Assembly (NCBI RefSeq): GCF_001586275.1
Contig: NZ_CP014545.1
Location: 3,064,501-3,128,500, forward strand
DNA from: Sphingorhabdus sp. M41
Lineage (GTDB): Bacteria > Pseudomonadota > Alphaproteobacteria > Sphingomonadales > Sphingomonadaceae
DNA length: 64,000 bases
Direction: 5' to 3'
Below, one piece after another: positions 27,200 to 36,980 of the stretch; the first letter of the stretch is position 1, and each line of letters starts with the position of its first letter. The position numbers and the translations under genes were made by a program. The notes beneath the pieces are model-generated. The model ran no database searches. It saw only the letters and a program-made list of their open reading frames with translations, and was not told the DNA's origin.

Positions 27200-28357
27200 A
27201 TGACCAACGCCCTTGTCCCCACCGCCCGCGATATTCTTGCCAGGTTGATCGCCTTCGACACCACGTCGCGGAACAGCAATTTGCAACTGATTGCATGGGT
27301 CGAGGATTATCTGGGCCAGCACGGCGTCACATCAACCCGGGTCGTCAATGACGATGCCTCCAAGGCCAATCTCTATGCGAGCGTTGGCCCTGCGGTCGAG
27401 GGCGGGATCATCTTGTCGGGCCATAGCGATGTCGTGCCAGTCGACGGGCAGGACTGGCAAAGCGATCCGTGGACGGTGACCGAGCGTGACGGGCTGCTGC
27501 ACGGCCGCGGGACCTGCGACATGAAGGGGTTTATCGCGCTGGCGCTGGCCGCCGTGCCCCTGTTCAAAAATGGCGCGAAGCCGGTGCATCTGGCCTTCAG
27601 CTATGACGAGGAAATCGGCTGTCTCGGCGCGCCGGCGATGATCGACGATATGGCGGCGAAACTGCCGAAACCGGCGCTGGCGATTATCGGCGAGCCTACG
27701 ATGATGAAGGTCATCACCGGGCACAAGGGGATCACGGTCCACGAAGTCGAGATATTGGGTCATGAAGCCCATAGCAGCCTGACCCATCTCGGTCTGTCCG
27801 CCAATATGGTCGCTGTGGAGCTGATGCATGATCTCGCGGAACTGGCCCGCAATCTGTGGGAGAATGCCGACCCGGCCTCTCCTTTCATCCCGCCGCACGC
27901 GACGCTGACCATCGGCAGGATGGAAGGCGGCACCGCCGCCAATATTCTCGCGCGCCGGGCCCATTTTGTCTTTGATCTGCGCTGCCCGCCGGGAGTCGAT
28001 CCCGAGGTCATATTGGCCCCGTTCAAGACCAAAATAGCGGCTCTCGACGGTGAAATGCGCGGCGCCTTTCCCGAAGCAGGCGTCACCGTCACCCGCCTGT
28101 CCAACGCGCCGCCGATGACACCGGCCGGCTCCGCGGAAGCCGAAGCCTTTGTCCGCCGTCTGACCGGCGACAATGGCCCGTCGGGGGTGGTCTCTTATGC
28201 CGCCGAGGCCGGACAGTTCCAGCAGGCGGGCTTTGCCACCGTGATCTGCGGCCCCGGATCGATCGAACAGGCGCACCAGCCGAATGAATATCTGGCGCTC
28301 GAGCAATTTGCGCGCGGCGCGGATTTCATGGTCCGGCTGGCAGAAGCGCTGGCCTAG
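27200..28357 (+). CDS. argE: acetylornithine deacetylase
   Basis: Zinc/cobalt peptidase M20 family enzyme of 385 residues that removes acetate from N-acetylornithine in arginine synthesis. Metal and catalytic motifs are GHSDVVPVDGQDW (near 74-86), RGTCDMKGF (near 106), DEEIGC (near 137) and a C-terminal GPGSIEQAHQPNE. The DEE pair includes the general base. It stands alone, with repeats in front. Confidence 0.9.
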   Translation: MTNALVPTARDILARLIAFDTTSRNSNLQLIAWVEDYLGQHGVTSTRVVNDDASKANLYASVGPAVEGGIILSGHSDVVPVDGQDWQSDPWTVTERDGLLHGRGTCDMKGFIALALAAVPLFKNGAKPVHLAFSYDEEIGCLGAPAMIDDMAAKLPKPALAIIGEPTMMKVITGHKGITVHEVEILGHEAHSSLTHLGLSANMVAVELMHDLAELARNLWENADPASPFIPPHATLTIGRMEGGTAANILARRAHFVFDLRCPPGVDPEVILAPFKTKIAALDGEMRGAFPEAGVTVTRLSNAPPMTPAGSAEAEAFVRRLTGDNGPSGVVSYAAEAGQFQQAGFATVICGPGSIEQAHQPNEYLALEQFARGADFMVRLAEALA

Positions 28358-28459
28358 TGCGGGAATAATTGTCCGCACTTCGGGATAACGCTACGGCATC
28401 GCCAACATTTGTAAAATCCGCAGAAAACAGCTATATTGAAGGGAGAAAAGGATCGCATC

Positions 28460-29527
28460 ATGCCCGCCGTAAAAGCCGCCAGACCCAATGACATATTCAC
28501 CCGTGAACAGTGGAAGGCGCTGACCAGTGTTTCGCGCTGGCACGGCCTGTGGCTATCGCTCCACGCCTGGCTGATGGTGGCGCTGGTCACCGGTTGCACG
28601 GCGCTGCTCTGGCAATGGCACTGGCTGGCCGGGCTGGTCGCGACGCCGCTGGCGCTGGTGCTGGTTGGCGGACGGCAACTGGGCCTGTCGATCCTGATGC
28701 ACGAAGGCGCGCACGGCCTGCTCCACCCGAAGCGCAAGACCAACAATTTCGTCGGCCAGTGGCTGACCGGCGCAGCGACCGGCAGCGACCTGCACAGCTA
28801 TCGCGCCTATCATCTGACCCATCACCGCTTCACCCAGCAGAGTGAAGATCCCGATCTCGGCTTGTCCGCGGCTTTCCCGACCACGCCCGCCAGCATGAAG
28901 CGCAAGGTCATCCGCGACCTGACCGGACAGACATTTTTCAAGCAGCGCGGCAACCAGTTCGCAGTCGCGTGGAAGGGCCTGAAGGCTATGCTGTCGGGCA
29001 CGAGTGACACCACCCCAGCGGCCAAGCGCGACACATCGGCGGGAACCCCGATGAACCGCAACGGCGCGGCGGGCGTGGCCGCTCCGGTGGTCGATCTCGA
29101 CGGCGCCAAACGGACGACACGCACGGTGGGTCGCTTCCTGCTCATCCAGCTGGTGGTGCTGCTGGTCAGCCTAGCGACGCTCGGCATCATTCCCTTCCTG
29201 ATCTGGCTGGTCGCGCTGGCAACCACCTTCCAGCTGATCCTGCGGATCCGCAATATCGCCGAACATGCCTGCACCACCACCGGCGGCGATGACCCGTTCA
29301 GCCACGCGCGCACCACAAAAGCCAATATGCTGATGCGGATGACGCTGGCGCCCTACTGGGTCAATTTTCACAGCGAGCATCATCTGTTCATGGGCGTGCC
29401 CTGCTATAATCTGCCCGAGGCACATGATCTGCTGATCGCCAAGGGCTATGGCCCGCGGATGACAATCGCCAACAGCTATGGCGAGGTCTTGCGGACGGTG
29501 ACCCGGCCGGTTGCGGCCCAGGTCTAG
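28460..29527 (+). CDS. fatty acid desaturase family membrane protein
   Basis: Membrane di-iron desaturase or hydroxylase of 355 residues. The three histidine boxes are HEGAHG, HLTHHR and HSEHH, with hydrophobic segments before, between and around them. The middle region (about 150-210) is a hydrophilic, Thr/Pro-rich loop. AAGGAT precedes the chosen ATG. It would introduce a double bond into a fatty acyl chain, but hydroxylases of the same fold cannot be excluded. Confidence 0.88.
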   Translation: MPAVKAARPNDIFTREQWKALTSVSRWHGLWLSLHAWLMVALVTGCTALLWQWHWLAGLVATPLALVLVGGRQLGLSILMHEGAHGLLHPKRKTNNFVGQWLTGAATGSDLHSYRAYHLTHHRFTQQSEDPDLGLSAAFPTTPASMKRKVIRDLTGQTFFKQRGNQFAVAWKGLKAMLSGTSDTTPAAKRDTSAGTPMNRNGAAGVAAPVVDLDGAKRTTRTVGRFLLIQLVVLLVSLATLGIIPFLIWLVALATTFQLILRIRNIAEHACTTTGGDDPFSHARTTKANMLMRMTLAPYWVNFHSEHHLFMGVPCYNLPEAHDLLIAKGYGPRMTIANSYGEVLRTVTRPVAAQV

Positions 29528-29538
29528 CGGCAGGAAAA

Positions 29539-30081
29539 TCAGCCGGCGCGTTTTACCGCTGCCTTGATCTCGACCAGATCGGCTTCGATGCCGGTGACCT
29601 TCTCGAGCATCAGCAGGTCCATTTTCTCGTGCAGGCGAATGATATCGATTTCCGCCCGCAGATTGACTTCATAATCGTGCGCCGCCGCTATCCGGTCCTT
29701 GTTCGCTGCCCGGTTCTGACTCATCATGATAATCGGCGCCTGGATCGCGGCCAGCGTCGACAATATCAGATTGAGGAAAATGAAGGGATAGGGATCAAAG
29801 GCGGCATCGAACCGGGCCAGGACTTCCGAGTTCAAAACCATCCAGCCGAAGAGGACAAGCGCAAAGGCAATGATGAAGCCCCATGAACCGCCAATGGCAG
29901 CGACCCGGTCGGAAAGCCGTTCGCCGAAACTGGTCTGCTCGTCCGCCAATATGCCGGCATCGTCGGCAACGATCTGCCGGGAGACAATCGCTTCGAGAAC
30001 GCCCCGCTCTTCGGGGGAAAGCGCCGCCAGTGGCTTGTCGAGCAATTGCTCGCTCAGTTGTTCAACCGTCCGCCTTGCCAT
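29539..30081 (-). CDS. DUF1003 family membrane protein
   Basis: Inner-membrane protein of 180 residues with two adjacent hydrophobic segments (GSWGFIIAFALVLFGWMVL and FIFLNLILSTLAAIQAPIIM) followed by MSQNRAANKDR, the DUF1003 signature. The C-terminal 50 residues are probably a coiled coil. The ATG is preceded by GGGAGG; upstream in-frame sequence is Arg-rich and unlikely coding. The family function is unknown. It lies 40 bases downstream of the asparaginase-like gene on the same strand. Confidence 0.85.
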   Translation of the reverse strand: MARRTVEQLSEQLLDKPLAALSPEERGVLEAIVSRQIVADDAGILADEQTSFGERLSDRVAAIGGSWGFIIAFALVLFGWMVLNSEVLARFDAAFDPYPFIFLNLILSTLAAIQAPIIMMSQNRAANKDRIAAAHDYEVNLRAEIDIIRLHEKMDLLMLEKVTGIEADLVEIKAAVKRAG

Positions 30082-30121
30082 TCCAACCTCCCGTTGCCGC
30101 GGTCCTGTATCTGACCCGATC

Positions 30122-30601
30122 CTAGTCGCTGAGAAACCGGTGCGCCGCACGATCCTTGTGCGTTTTCGCCGGATCGAAGACTTCGCCATTCATCGCAATA
30201 TAGACGCCATGCGGCAGGGTCTGGGTCGCGGCGAGAGCAAAGCCGACGTTGAACTGGGCATCGCTGATCCGCAGCGACGCCGGCTGCATCGCGCCGGTCA
30301 GCACGATCGCCTTGCCGCTGATGTCGGAAAGCACCCGCGCCGTGTCGACCATCGTGTCGGTGCCATGGGTCACGAGTATCTTGTCGGCATCGCTTGCCGC
30401 GACCGCCTCGTGGATCGCCACCCGGTCCGCATCGGTCAGTTCCAGACTGTCCTTGCGCATCAGCTGTGTCACCCGGTGCGCGACAAAGACATTATTCTCC
30501 TGCAACATATCGGGCAGCGCCGTCGCACCGATCTGATATTCGGACAGGGCGTCGAAATAGACCTTGTCGATCGTGCCGCCGGTGGTGAAAATATCGATCA
30601 T
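30122..30601 (-). CDS. asparaginase-domain protein, single-domain form
   Basis: Protein of 159 residues equal to the N-terminal domain of L-asparaginases. Both catalytic Thr motifs are present: TTGGTID at residues 6-12 and THGTDTM near 81-87 with its Asp. The C-terminal domain of the normal 330-residue enzymes is absent, but such short forms are a recognised intact family, so it is not called truncated. Its ATG overlaps the lysS stop by one base, suggesting translational coupling to lysyl-tRNA synthetase. Confidence 0.85.
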   Translation of the reverse strand: MIDIFTTGGTIDKVYFDALSEYQIGATALPDMLQENNVFVAHRVTQLMRKDSLELTDADRVAIHEAVAASDADKILVTHGTDTMVDTARVLSDISGKAIVLTGAMQPASLRISDAQFNVGFALAATQTLPHGVYIAMNGEVFDPAKTHKDRAAHRFLSD

Positions 30602-32184
30602 TACAAAGCAAGCGCTTCGGCGATCAGTTTGCGGCTATTGGACACACCGTAGAGGGCAATGAAGCTGCCCATACGCGGTCCCTGCGACGAGCCGAGCAAC
30701 GTCTCGTACAGCGCCTTGAACCAGTCGCGTAGGTTGTCGAAACCGCCTTCCTTGCCGATGGCATAGATGATATTCTGGATGTCCTCTGCCGCAGCATCCT
30801 CGGCCAGTGCGCCCAGTTCACTGTCCAGCCGCTCCAGCGCCGCCACTTCGACGCCTTCCGGTTTCCGCCGGTGCAGCGTCGGGGCAATGAAGTCCTTGTG
30901 ATAGGCCATGGCATTGCCGATAAGTTCGTCGAGATCGGGGTAGCGTTCCGGCGTGGCGTCCGGCGCATATTGCCGCAAATAGCCCCAGATCTGCTCGCGA
31001 TCGGCATCGCCCATCACACCGACGAGGTTAAGCAGCAAGCCAAAGGTGACCGGAATCGTATCTTTTGGCACATCGCCATTATGGACATGGTGCACCGCAT
31101 TGCCGAGTCGCTTTTCCGGTGTCTGCTCATGCCAGAGGGCACGGGACTGGAAATATTCGTCGACCGCTTTGGGAATTACGCCCATGTGCAGCTGCTTGGC
31201 CGATTTGGGTTCGCGGAAAATATAGAAAGCGAGGCTGTTCTCGGAACCATAGCGCAGCCATTCCTCGAGACTGAGGCCATTGCCCTTGGACTTGGAAATT
31301 TTCTCGCCCTTCTCGTCGAGAAACATCTCGTAGATCAGCCCTTCCGGCTTGCGCGCGCCCAGAACCTTGGCGATCTTGCCCGACTGCACGCCACTGTCTG
31401 TCAGGTCCTTGCCGTACATTTCATAGTCGACGCCGAGCGCGGTCCAGCGCATCGCCCAGTCGACTTTCCACTGCAGCTTGGCGCCGCCGGTCAGAGCATT
31501 ATGTTCGATCATCTCGCCGTCATCCTCGAACCGGACGATTCCGGCTTCGGCATCAACGATCTCGACAGGCACCTGCAAGACATGGCCGGTCTTGGGGCTG
31601 ATCGGCAATATCGGCGAATAGGTCGCCTGCCGCTCCTTGCCCAGGGTCGGCAGCATGATGTCCAGTATCTGCTGGTTGCGGGCGAGGACGAGCTTCAGCG
31701 TCTCGTCAAAGGCGCCGCTCTGATATTGCTCGGTCGAAGAGATAAATTCATAGTCGAAGCCGAACTGGTCGAGAAAATCCCGCAGCATCGCATTGTTATG
31801 CGCGGCAAAGCTCTCGAACTTTTCGAACGGGTCGGGAACCTGGGTCAGCGGCTTGTGCAGATGTTCGGCCAGCATCTCCTGATTGGGGACATTGGTCGGC
31901 ACCTTGCGAAAGCCGTCCATGTCGTCGCTGAACGCGATCAACCGGGTCGGATTGCCGGTCAGCGTTTCATAGGCATGGCGCACCATAGTCGTCCGCAAGA
32001 CCTCGTTGAAGGTGCCGATATGCGGCAGGCCCGAAGGACCATAGCCGGTTTCGAACAGCATCGGTTCGCCACCGGGCTTTGACGCCGGCGCGCCGCGCTC
32101 GCCGCGATAGCGTTTGAGCAGCTTGCGGGCTTCCTCGAACGGCCACGCTTTGGAATTTTCAGCTGCTTCACGATAATCGGTCAC
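30601..32184 (-). CDS. lysS: lysyl-tRNA synthetase, class I
   Basis: Class I LysRS of 527 residues charging tRNA-Lys. The Rossmann-type signature is GYGPSGLPHIGTF (HIGH variant, 47-59), and the second is KISKSKGNG (KMSKS variant, near 300). Class I LysRS replaces the class II enzyme in many alphaproteobacteria and archaea. The asparaginase-like gene overlaps its stop codon. Note that the island at 40.8-52.9 kb carries a PrrC-type nuclease whose E. coli relative cuts tRNA-Lys. Confidence 0.95.
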   Translation of the reverse strand: MTDYREAAENSKAWPFEEARKLLKRYRGERGAPASKPGGEPMLFETGYGPSGLPHIGTFNEVLRTTMVRHAYETLTGNPTRLIAFSDDMDGFRKVPTNVPNQEMLAEHLHKPLTQVPDPFEKFESFAAHNNAMLRDFLDQFGFDYEFISSTEQYQSGAFDETLKLVLARNQQILDIMLPTLGKERQATYSPILPISPKTGHVLQVPVEIVDAEAGIVRFEDDGEMIEHNALTGGAKLQWKVDWAMRWTALGVDYEMYGKDLTDSGVQSGKIAKVLGARKPEGLIYEMFLDEKGEKISKSKGNGLSLEEWLRYGSENSLAFYIFREPKSAKQLHMGVIPKAVDEYFQSRALWHEQTPEKRLGNAVHHVHNGDVPKDTIPVTFGLLLNLVGVMGDADREQIWGYLRQYAPDATPERYPDLDELIGNAMAYHKDFIAPTLHRRKPEGVEVAALERLDSELGALAEDAAAEDIQNIIYAIGKEGGFDNLRDWFKALYETLLGSSQGPRMGSFIALYGVSNSRKLIAEALAL

Positions 32185-32270
32185 AATTTGTCCTTCTCAG
32201 TCAATGCTGCGCAAATAGTAGCCTTAGCCTATATGGCAAGGTAGAACGCAACAAAAGCGGGAGATTGAAC

Positions 32271-32840
32271 ATGGCAATGCTGATCACGGGGGTTCTGCTG
32301 TGGAGCCTGGTACATTTGATGAAGTCGGTCACCCCGGCACTGCGCGCCGCGATCCAGGGCGCTGTCGGCGAAGGCCCGCACAAGGGCCTGGTCGCGCTGT
32401 TGTTGCTGGTTTCGCTGGCCCTGATGATCTTCGGCTGGCGCACGACTCCGGCAGAATTTGTCTATGATCCGCCCGCATGGGGTCGCCATGCCAATATGGC
32501 ACTGATGTTCGTCGCGATCCTGCTGCTCGGCGCGGCGCAAGGGGCCTCGCGGATACGGCAGTGGCTCCGCCATCCGATGCTGACCGGTGTATTGATCTGG
32601 GCGATCGGTCATCTGCTCGCCAATGGCGACAACAAGTCGCTGGTACTCTTCGGCGGGCTCGGTCTGTGGGCGCTGATCTCGATCATCACCGTGTCGCGCA
32701 ACGAAGGCGCGTGGGTGAAACCCGCCAAGGTCGCAACCGCCGGTCGCGAGCTGTTGAGTCTGGTGATCACTGCCATATTATATGCCATTCTGATGTTCCT
32801 CCATCCATGGTTCGCCGGCGTACCGGTAATCGCTGGCTAA
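32271..32840 (+). CDS. NnrU family membrane protein
   Basis: Membrane protein of 189 residues with about five hydrophobic segments. The opening ITGVLLWSLVHLM, the GWRTTP stretch and HPMLTGVLIWAIGHLLANGD are typical of NnrU, a family linked to nitrogen-oxide metabolism and related to NnrU/MAPEG-like heme proteins. The ATG has GGGAGA upstream. Its stop codon directly abuts the helicase start (TAAATG), so the two are co-translated. Confidence 0.87.
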   Translation: MAMLITGVLLWSLVHLMKSVTPALRAAIQGAVGEGPHKGLVALLLLVSLALMIFGWRTTPAEFVYDPPAWGRHANMALMFVAILLLGAAQGASRIRQWLRHPMLTGVLIWAIGHLLANGDNKSLVLFGGLGLWALISIITVSRNEGAWVKPAKVATAGRELLSLVITAILYAILMFLHPWFAGVPVIAG

Positions 32841-35576
32841 ATGACCAAGCCGCTCCCCTATCCCGCGCTTCATGCCAGTCATAGCGGCATCTGGATCTGC
32901 AGCAGCGATGGCGAAACCCGTGCGATCGGCAAGGGCGAGGCGATTGGCCGTGTGGCCGAAACGCCGCATATCCTGCTCAACGCTCCGCTTCTGGGACAAA
33001 GGCTGGGCTATCCGGATCTGTCCGGCCTCGATCTGCTGGAGCTGTTCGCTTTCATCCATCCGGCCCAATTTGTGGTTCCGACACCATCTGGCCTCGCCAA
33101 GACGCTCGGCCTGAGCCCGCCCGATCAGGAAGCCGATATTGCGGCTCTTTATCGGCAAGCCGCAAGCTTGCTATTGGATGGATTGTCAGCGCCCTACTGG
33201 AAAGAGCGGGAAGGCGCGTGGAGCAGCGCGCAGGCGCTGTACCGACTGCGCTGGCCCTGGGCGCAGGAAGTGGGACAGAAACTGGAAAAGCCGGTCCAGG
33301 CCGAACGCTGGCTGTTTTCAAAACTGGATGAATGGGAGGAGGAGGTGCCGCGCCCCGCTCCCAGATCAATCACCGTGAACAAGGACGAAACACTCGCCAC
33401 ACTGGACGTCCTGACCGGCGAAGGCTCGGAAGAACGTCAGGGCCAGAAAAACTATGCTGCAGCGGTGACCCAGATTTTCAATCCGCGAAAGATCAAGGGT
33501 GCGCCCAATATGTTGCTGGCCGAAGCGGGTACCGGCATCGGCAAGACGCTCGGCTATCTCGCGCCTGCTTCTCTATGGTCGCGTCAGGCCGGCGGTGCGG
33601 TGTGGATTTCAACCTTTACCAAGGCGCTACAAAGGCAACTCGACCGGGAAACCCGGCGCATCTATCCGGACGAAGCGACCTTTCGCAAGAAAGTCGTCGT
33701 CCGCAAGGGGCGGGAAAATTATCTCTGCCTGCTCAATCTGGAAGATGCGCTGCAGGGCGGATTTACCGGACGGGCGGCAATCCTTGCCCATCTGGTTGCG
33801 CGCTGGGCCGCCTATAGCAAGGATGGCGACATGGTTGGCGGCGACCTGCCCGGGTGGCTGACCACTCTGTTCCGCCGCAATGGCGCGACGGCGCTGACCG
33901 ACCGCCGCGGCGAATGCGTCTATGCCGGTTGCCCGCATTATCGCAAATGCTTCATCGAGAAAGCCGCCCGGGCCAGTCAGCAGGCCGACATTGTCATCGC
34001 CAATCATGCGCTGGTCATGGTCAACGCGGCGCGGGGACGCGAACAGCAGAACCGTCCGACGAGACTGATTTTCGACGAAGGCCATCATCTGTTCGACGCC
34101 GCCGATTCGATGTTTGCCGCCCGACTTTCCGGACAGGAAGCAATCGAAATACGGCGCTGGGTGATCGGACCGGAATCAAAAAACCGGGGTCGCCGTCGCG
34201 GACTCGCGGCGCGGCTCGCCGATCTCGCATCCTATGATGAAGAAGGCGGCCGGGCGATTGAAAGCGCCCGCCATGCTGCCGAGGCACTGCCGGGAGACGG
34301 CTGGCTCCAGCGGATCGGTGAAGGCGAGCCCTTTGGTCCGATCGAGGCCCTGCTCCACGAGGTCCGCGCCATGGTCTTCGCGCGCGACGAAAGCCAGAGC
34401 GCCGACGCCGGCTATGGGCTGGAAACCGAGTTGACCGATGTCGAGGGTCCGATGATCGATGCCGTCGCCACCGCGGCAGAGGCGATGGACGCACTGCTCC
34501 GGCCTCTGGTCCGCCTCGGGCAGCGGATCGAACATCTGATCGAGGAAGGCCCCGACTGGATGGACGCTCCGGCCCGGGCGCGGATGGAAGGTGCCCTGTC
34601 GAGCCTTGGCTGGCGCTGCGATACTCTGACCGGCTGGTTGTCGCTGCTATCGCGCATCGGCGGGCCAGCAGATCCCGACTTCGTCGACTGGCTGATGATC
34701 GACCGGTTCGAGGGCCGCGAATATGATATCGGCATCTGCCGTCACTGGCTCGATCCGACCATCCCGGTCACCGAAGTTGTAACCAAGCCTGCCCATGGGG
34801 TGATGATCACTTCTGCGACGCTGAAAGGCGGTGGCGGCTGGGAGACTGCCAGAGCCCGCAGTGGAGCGGTGCATCTTGCGCATGCTCCCCAGGAATTCGA
34901 AGTCGCCAGTCCGTTTGACTATCCCAATCAGGCGAAAGTCATCATCGTCACCGACGTGAAACGCGGCGATATGGCGGGGCTTGCCGGTGCCTATGCGCAA
35001 CTGATCGAAGCATCCGGCGGTGGAACGCTCGGCCTGTTTACCGCGATCAGACGCTTGCGCACCGTCTACGCCCGCATCGCCGACCGGATGGCGCAAAGCG
35101 GACTGCCCATCTATGCCCAGCATGTCGATCCGATCGATACCGGCACCTTGGTCGATATTTTCCGTGATGACCCGAAAGCCAGCCTGCTCGGCACCGATGC
35201 GCTGCGCGATGGTGTCGATGTTCCCGGCCAGAGCCTGCGGCTTGTGGTGATGGAGTCGGTCCCCTGGCCACGCCCCAATATCCTTCACCGCGCCCGGCGG
35301 CTGGCCGGCGGCGGTACCGCCTATGACGACCGCATCATTCGCGCGCGGCTGGCGCAGGCCTTTGGCCGGATCATCCGCCGCGCCGATGACCATGGTCATT
35401 TTGTGATACTTTCGTCCGCCTTCCCCTCGCGGCTGCTTTCTGCCTTCCCCGAAGGGACCCCGGTCGAACGCATGCCGCTCGATCAGGCGCTGGCGGAAAT
35501 CCGCAAGGCAAAATCCGAAATGCCACAATCCGGTCTTCCAACTGAAACAAGTTTGATGCATGACAATCCGCAATGA
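32841..35576 (+). CDS. ATP-dependent DNA helicase, DinG/XPD-like
   Basis: Superfamily 2 helicase of 911 residues. Walker A is AEAGTGIGKTLGYLAPAS (near 228-245), the DEAH-like box is FDEGHH, and the C-terminal motif VI is QAFGRIIRRADD. Cysteines in ENYLCLLN, GECVYAGCP and YRKCF fit the [4Fe-4S] cluster of XPD/DinG helicases. The first 200 residues are an additional N-terminal domain. DinG-type enzymes unwind 5'-3' and remove R-loops. It follows nnrU without a gap and overlaps the phosphatase gene by 4 bases. Confidence 0.88.
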   Translation: MTKPLPYPALHASHSGIWICSSDGETRAIGKGEAIGRVAETPHILLNAPLLGQRLGYPDLSGLDLLELFAFIHPAQFVVPTPSGLAKTLGLSPPDQEADIAALYRQAASLLLDGLSAPYWKEREGAWSSAQALYRLRWPWAQEVGQKLEKPVQAERWLFSKLDEWEEEVPRPAPRSITVNKDETLATLDVLTGEGSEERQGQKNYAAAVTQIFNPRKIKGAPNMLLAEAGTGIGKTLGYLAPASLWSRQAGGAVWISTFTKALQRQLDRETRRIYPDEATFRKKVVVRKGRENYLCLLNLEDALQGGFTGRAAILAHLVARWAAYSKDGDMVGGDLPGWLTTLFRRNGATALTDRRGECVYAGCPHYRKCFIEKAARASQQADIVIANHALVMVNAARGREQQNRPTRLIFDEGHHLFDAADSMFAARLSGQEAIEIRRWVIGPESKNRGRRRGLAARLADLASYDEEGGRAIESARHAAEALPGDGWLQRIGEGEPFGPIEALLHEVRAMVFARDESQSADAGYGLETELTDVEGPMIDAVATAAEAMDALLRPLVRLGQRIEHLIEEGPDWMDAPARARMEGALSSLGWRCDTLTGWLSLLSRIGGPADPDFVDWLMIDRFEGREYDIGICRHWLDPTIPVTEVVTKPAHGVMITSATLKGGGGWETARARSGAVHLAHAPQEFEVASPFDYPNQAKVIIVTDVKRGDMAGLAGAYAQLIEASGGGTLGLFTAIRRLRTVYARIADRMAQSGLPIYAQHVDPIDTGTLVDIFRDDPKASLLGTDALRDGVDVPGQSLRLVVMESVPWPRPNILHRARRLAGGGTAYDDRIIRARLAQAFGRIIRRADDHGHFVILSSAFPSRLLSAFPEGTPVERMPLDQALAEIRKAKSEMPQSGLPTETSLMHDNPQ

Positions 35577-36115
35577 AAAAACTCACGCTCCTGCGCCACG
35601 CCAAATCCAGCTGGGATGATCCGGTCGATCGCGATTTTGATCGCCCCCTCAACGAAAAGGGCAAACGCGCGGCAGCGGTTATGGGCCGCTTCATCCAGCG
35701 CAATGGATTGACCTTCGATCAAATCCTTGCCTCTCCTGCCGTGCGGGTAATCGAGACATTGGAAAATGTCGAGGAAGCAAGCGGACTGGCGATGGAACCG
35801 ACCTGGGACCGGAAAATCTATCTCGCCTCTTCAGCGACCCTGCTTGACGTCTTGCGCGGTGCCAATGCGGATGCAGGTCATGTTCTGATGGTTGGCCATA
35901 ATCCGGGTCTGGAAGACCTGATTTTCGATCTCGTTCCCGATGATGGAAGTTCGCCAGCCCGCGACGAGGTTGAAACCAAATATCCGACGGCGACGCTGGC
36001 GGAAATGACGCTCGCTATCGACAACTGGGCTGACATTACCGAGAAATGCGGCACGCTCGACCGCTTCACCCGGCCGCGCGATCTCGATCCGGCACTGGGA
36101 CCGAATTACGACTAG
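35573..36115 (+). CDS. SixA-like histidine phosphatase
   Basis: Phosphohistidine phosphatase family member of 180 residues. The catalytic block LLRHAKSSWDDP is at the N-terminus and the second His is in LMVGHNPGLED near residue 105. SixA-type enzymes dephosphorylate phosphohistidine in signalling or PTS proteins. The ATG overlaps the helicase stop (ATGA), so it is the last gene of nnrU-helicase-phosphatase. Confidence 0.87.
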   Translation: MKKLTLLRHAKSSWDDPVDRDFDRPLNEKGKRAAAVMGRFIQRNGLTFDQILASPAVRVIETLENVEEASGLAMEPTWDRKIYLASSATLLDVLRGANADAGHVLMVGHNPGLEDLIFDLVPDDGSSPARDEVETKYPTATLAEMTLAIDNWADITEKCGTLDRFTRPRDLDPALGPNYD

Positions 36116-36142
36116 CCATGATTGTCCGACGTCGCGGAGAGA

Positions 36143-36529
36143 CTATGCCTCGTTCAATGCGTGCGACAGCTGATCGCGGATCGATTTGAGTTCCGCCATG
36201 ATCCGACCATTATCCTCAGGCTTATGCTCCGCCAATGGCAGCGCATCAGCGACGGATTGCGGTGCATCCTCGGCCATATCCGGACGCTTGCGCCGCGAGG
36301 CCAGAAACTTGCGGGCCCCCTTGATTGTATAGCCTTCTTCGTTGAGCAGGCGGTTGATCGTCTTGACGATCTCGACGTCTTCGGGGCGATAATGGCGCCG
36401 CGCACCGGCGCGTTTTAGCGGGGTCAGCATTGCGAACTGGTCTTCCCAATAGCGCAAAATATGAGGTTTGATGCTAAGCTCTTTAGACAGCTCTCCGATG
36501 GTCCGGAAAGCCCCTTGTTCCTTGGTCAT
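36143..36529 (-). CDS. MerR family transcriptional regulator
   Basis: DNA-binding regulator of 128 residues. The winged-helix MerR start is FRTIGELSKELSIKPHILRYWE (8-29), followed by LKRAGARRHYRPEDVEIV, the wing. No metal-binding Cys loop follows; the C-terminus is short and acidic. A merR gene directly after ihfA is a conserved alphaproteobacterial arrangement. It lies 28 bases downstream of ihfA. Confidence 0.9.
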   Translation of the reverse strand: MTKEQGAFRTIGELSKELSIKPHILRYWEDQFAMLTPLKRAGARRHYRPEDVEIVKTINRLLNEEGYTIKGARKFLASRRKRPDMAEDAPQSVADALPLAEHKPEDNGRIMAELKSIRDQLSHALNEA

Positions 36530-36557
36530 ACTCTACTCTCCCGGTTCGCCGGGTCCA

Positions 36558-36857
36558 TTAACCTGCGGCGATAATCCTGTCACGCATCGTTTGGCTGGCG
36601 CGGAAGGTTAATACCCGGCGCGGTGCAATAGGCACTTCAATCCCGGTCTTGGGATTGCGGCCGGTGCGTTCGCCCTTGTCCCGCAATACGAAGGTTCCGA
36701 ATCCCGAAATCTTGACATTTTCCCCATTGACCAGCGCCTCGATCATATGGTCCAGAATCGATTCCACCATGACAGCGCTATCGGCACGCGAAAGGCCAAC
36801 CTGCCGGTTCATTGTATCTGCAAGATCAGCGCGAGTCAGGGTGTTGGTATAGCTCAT
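36558..36857 (-). CDS. ihfA: integration host factor subunit alpha
   Basis: DNA-bending protein of 99 residues. HU/IHF features are [20 protein letters not shown] at the N-terminus, the [20 protein letters not shown] arm and the terminal [11 protein letters not shown] helix. The arm proline that intercalates DNA is in RNPKTG. ATG chosen at MSYTNTL. IHF bends DNA for recombination and transcription; phage-type tyrosine recombinases such as those on the island at 40.8 kb often need it. Confidence 0.95.
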   Translation of the reverse strand: MSYTNTLTRADLADTMNRQVGLSRADSAVMVESILDHMIEALVNGENVKISGFGTFVLRDKGERTGRNPKTGIEVPIAPRRVLTFRASQTMRDRIIAAG

Positions 36858-36980
36858 CACAATATCTTTCACTAAGAGATTGAAAATTCAACAAAGCTAT
36901 AGAGCAAATCCTTGCTTTTGTAAATGTCGGCCGCAAACTTACCAGTAGATTTCAGTCGACTAGCCCGATAAGCCGAACGG

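Noticed and set aside
30122-30601. Truncated asparaginase pseudogene
   Set aside because: Both catalytic Thr motifs are intact, the gene is coupled to lysS and single-domain forms of this length are a known family.
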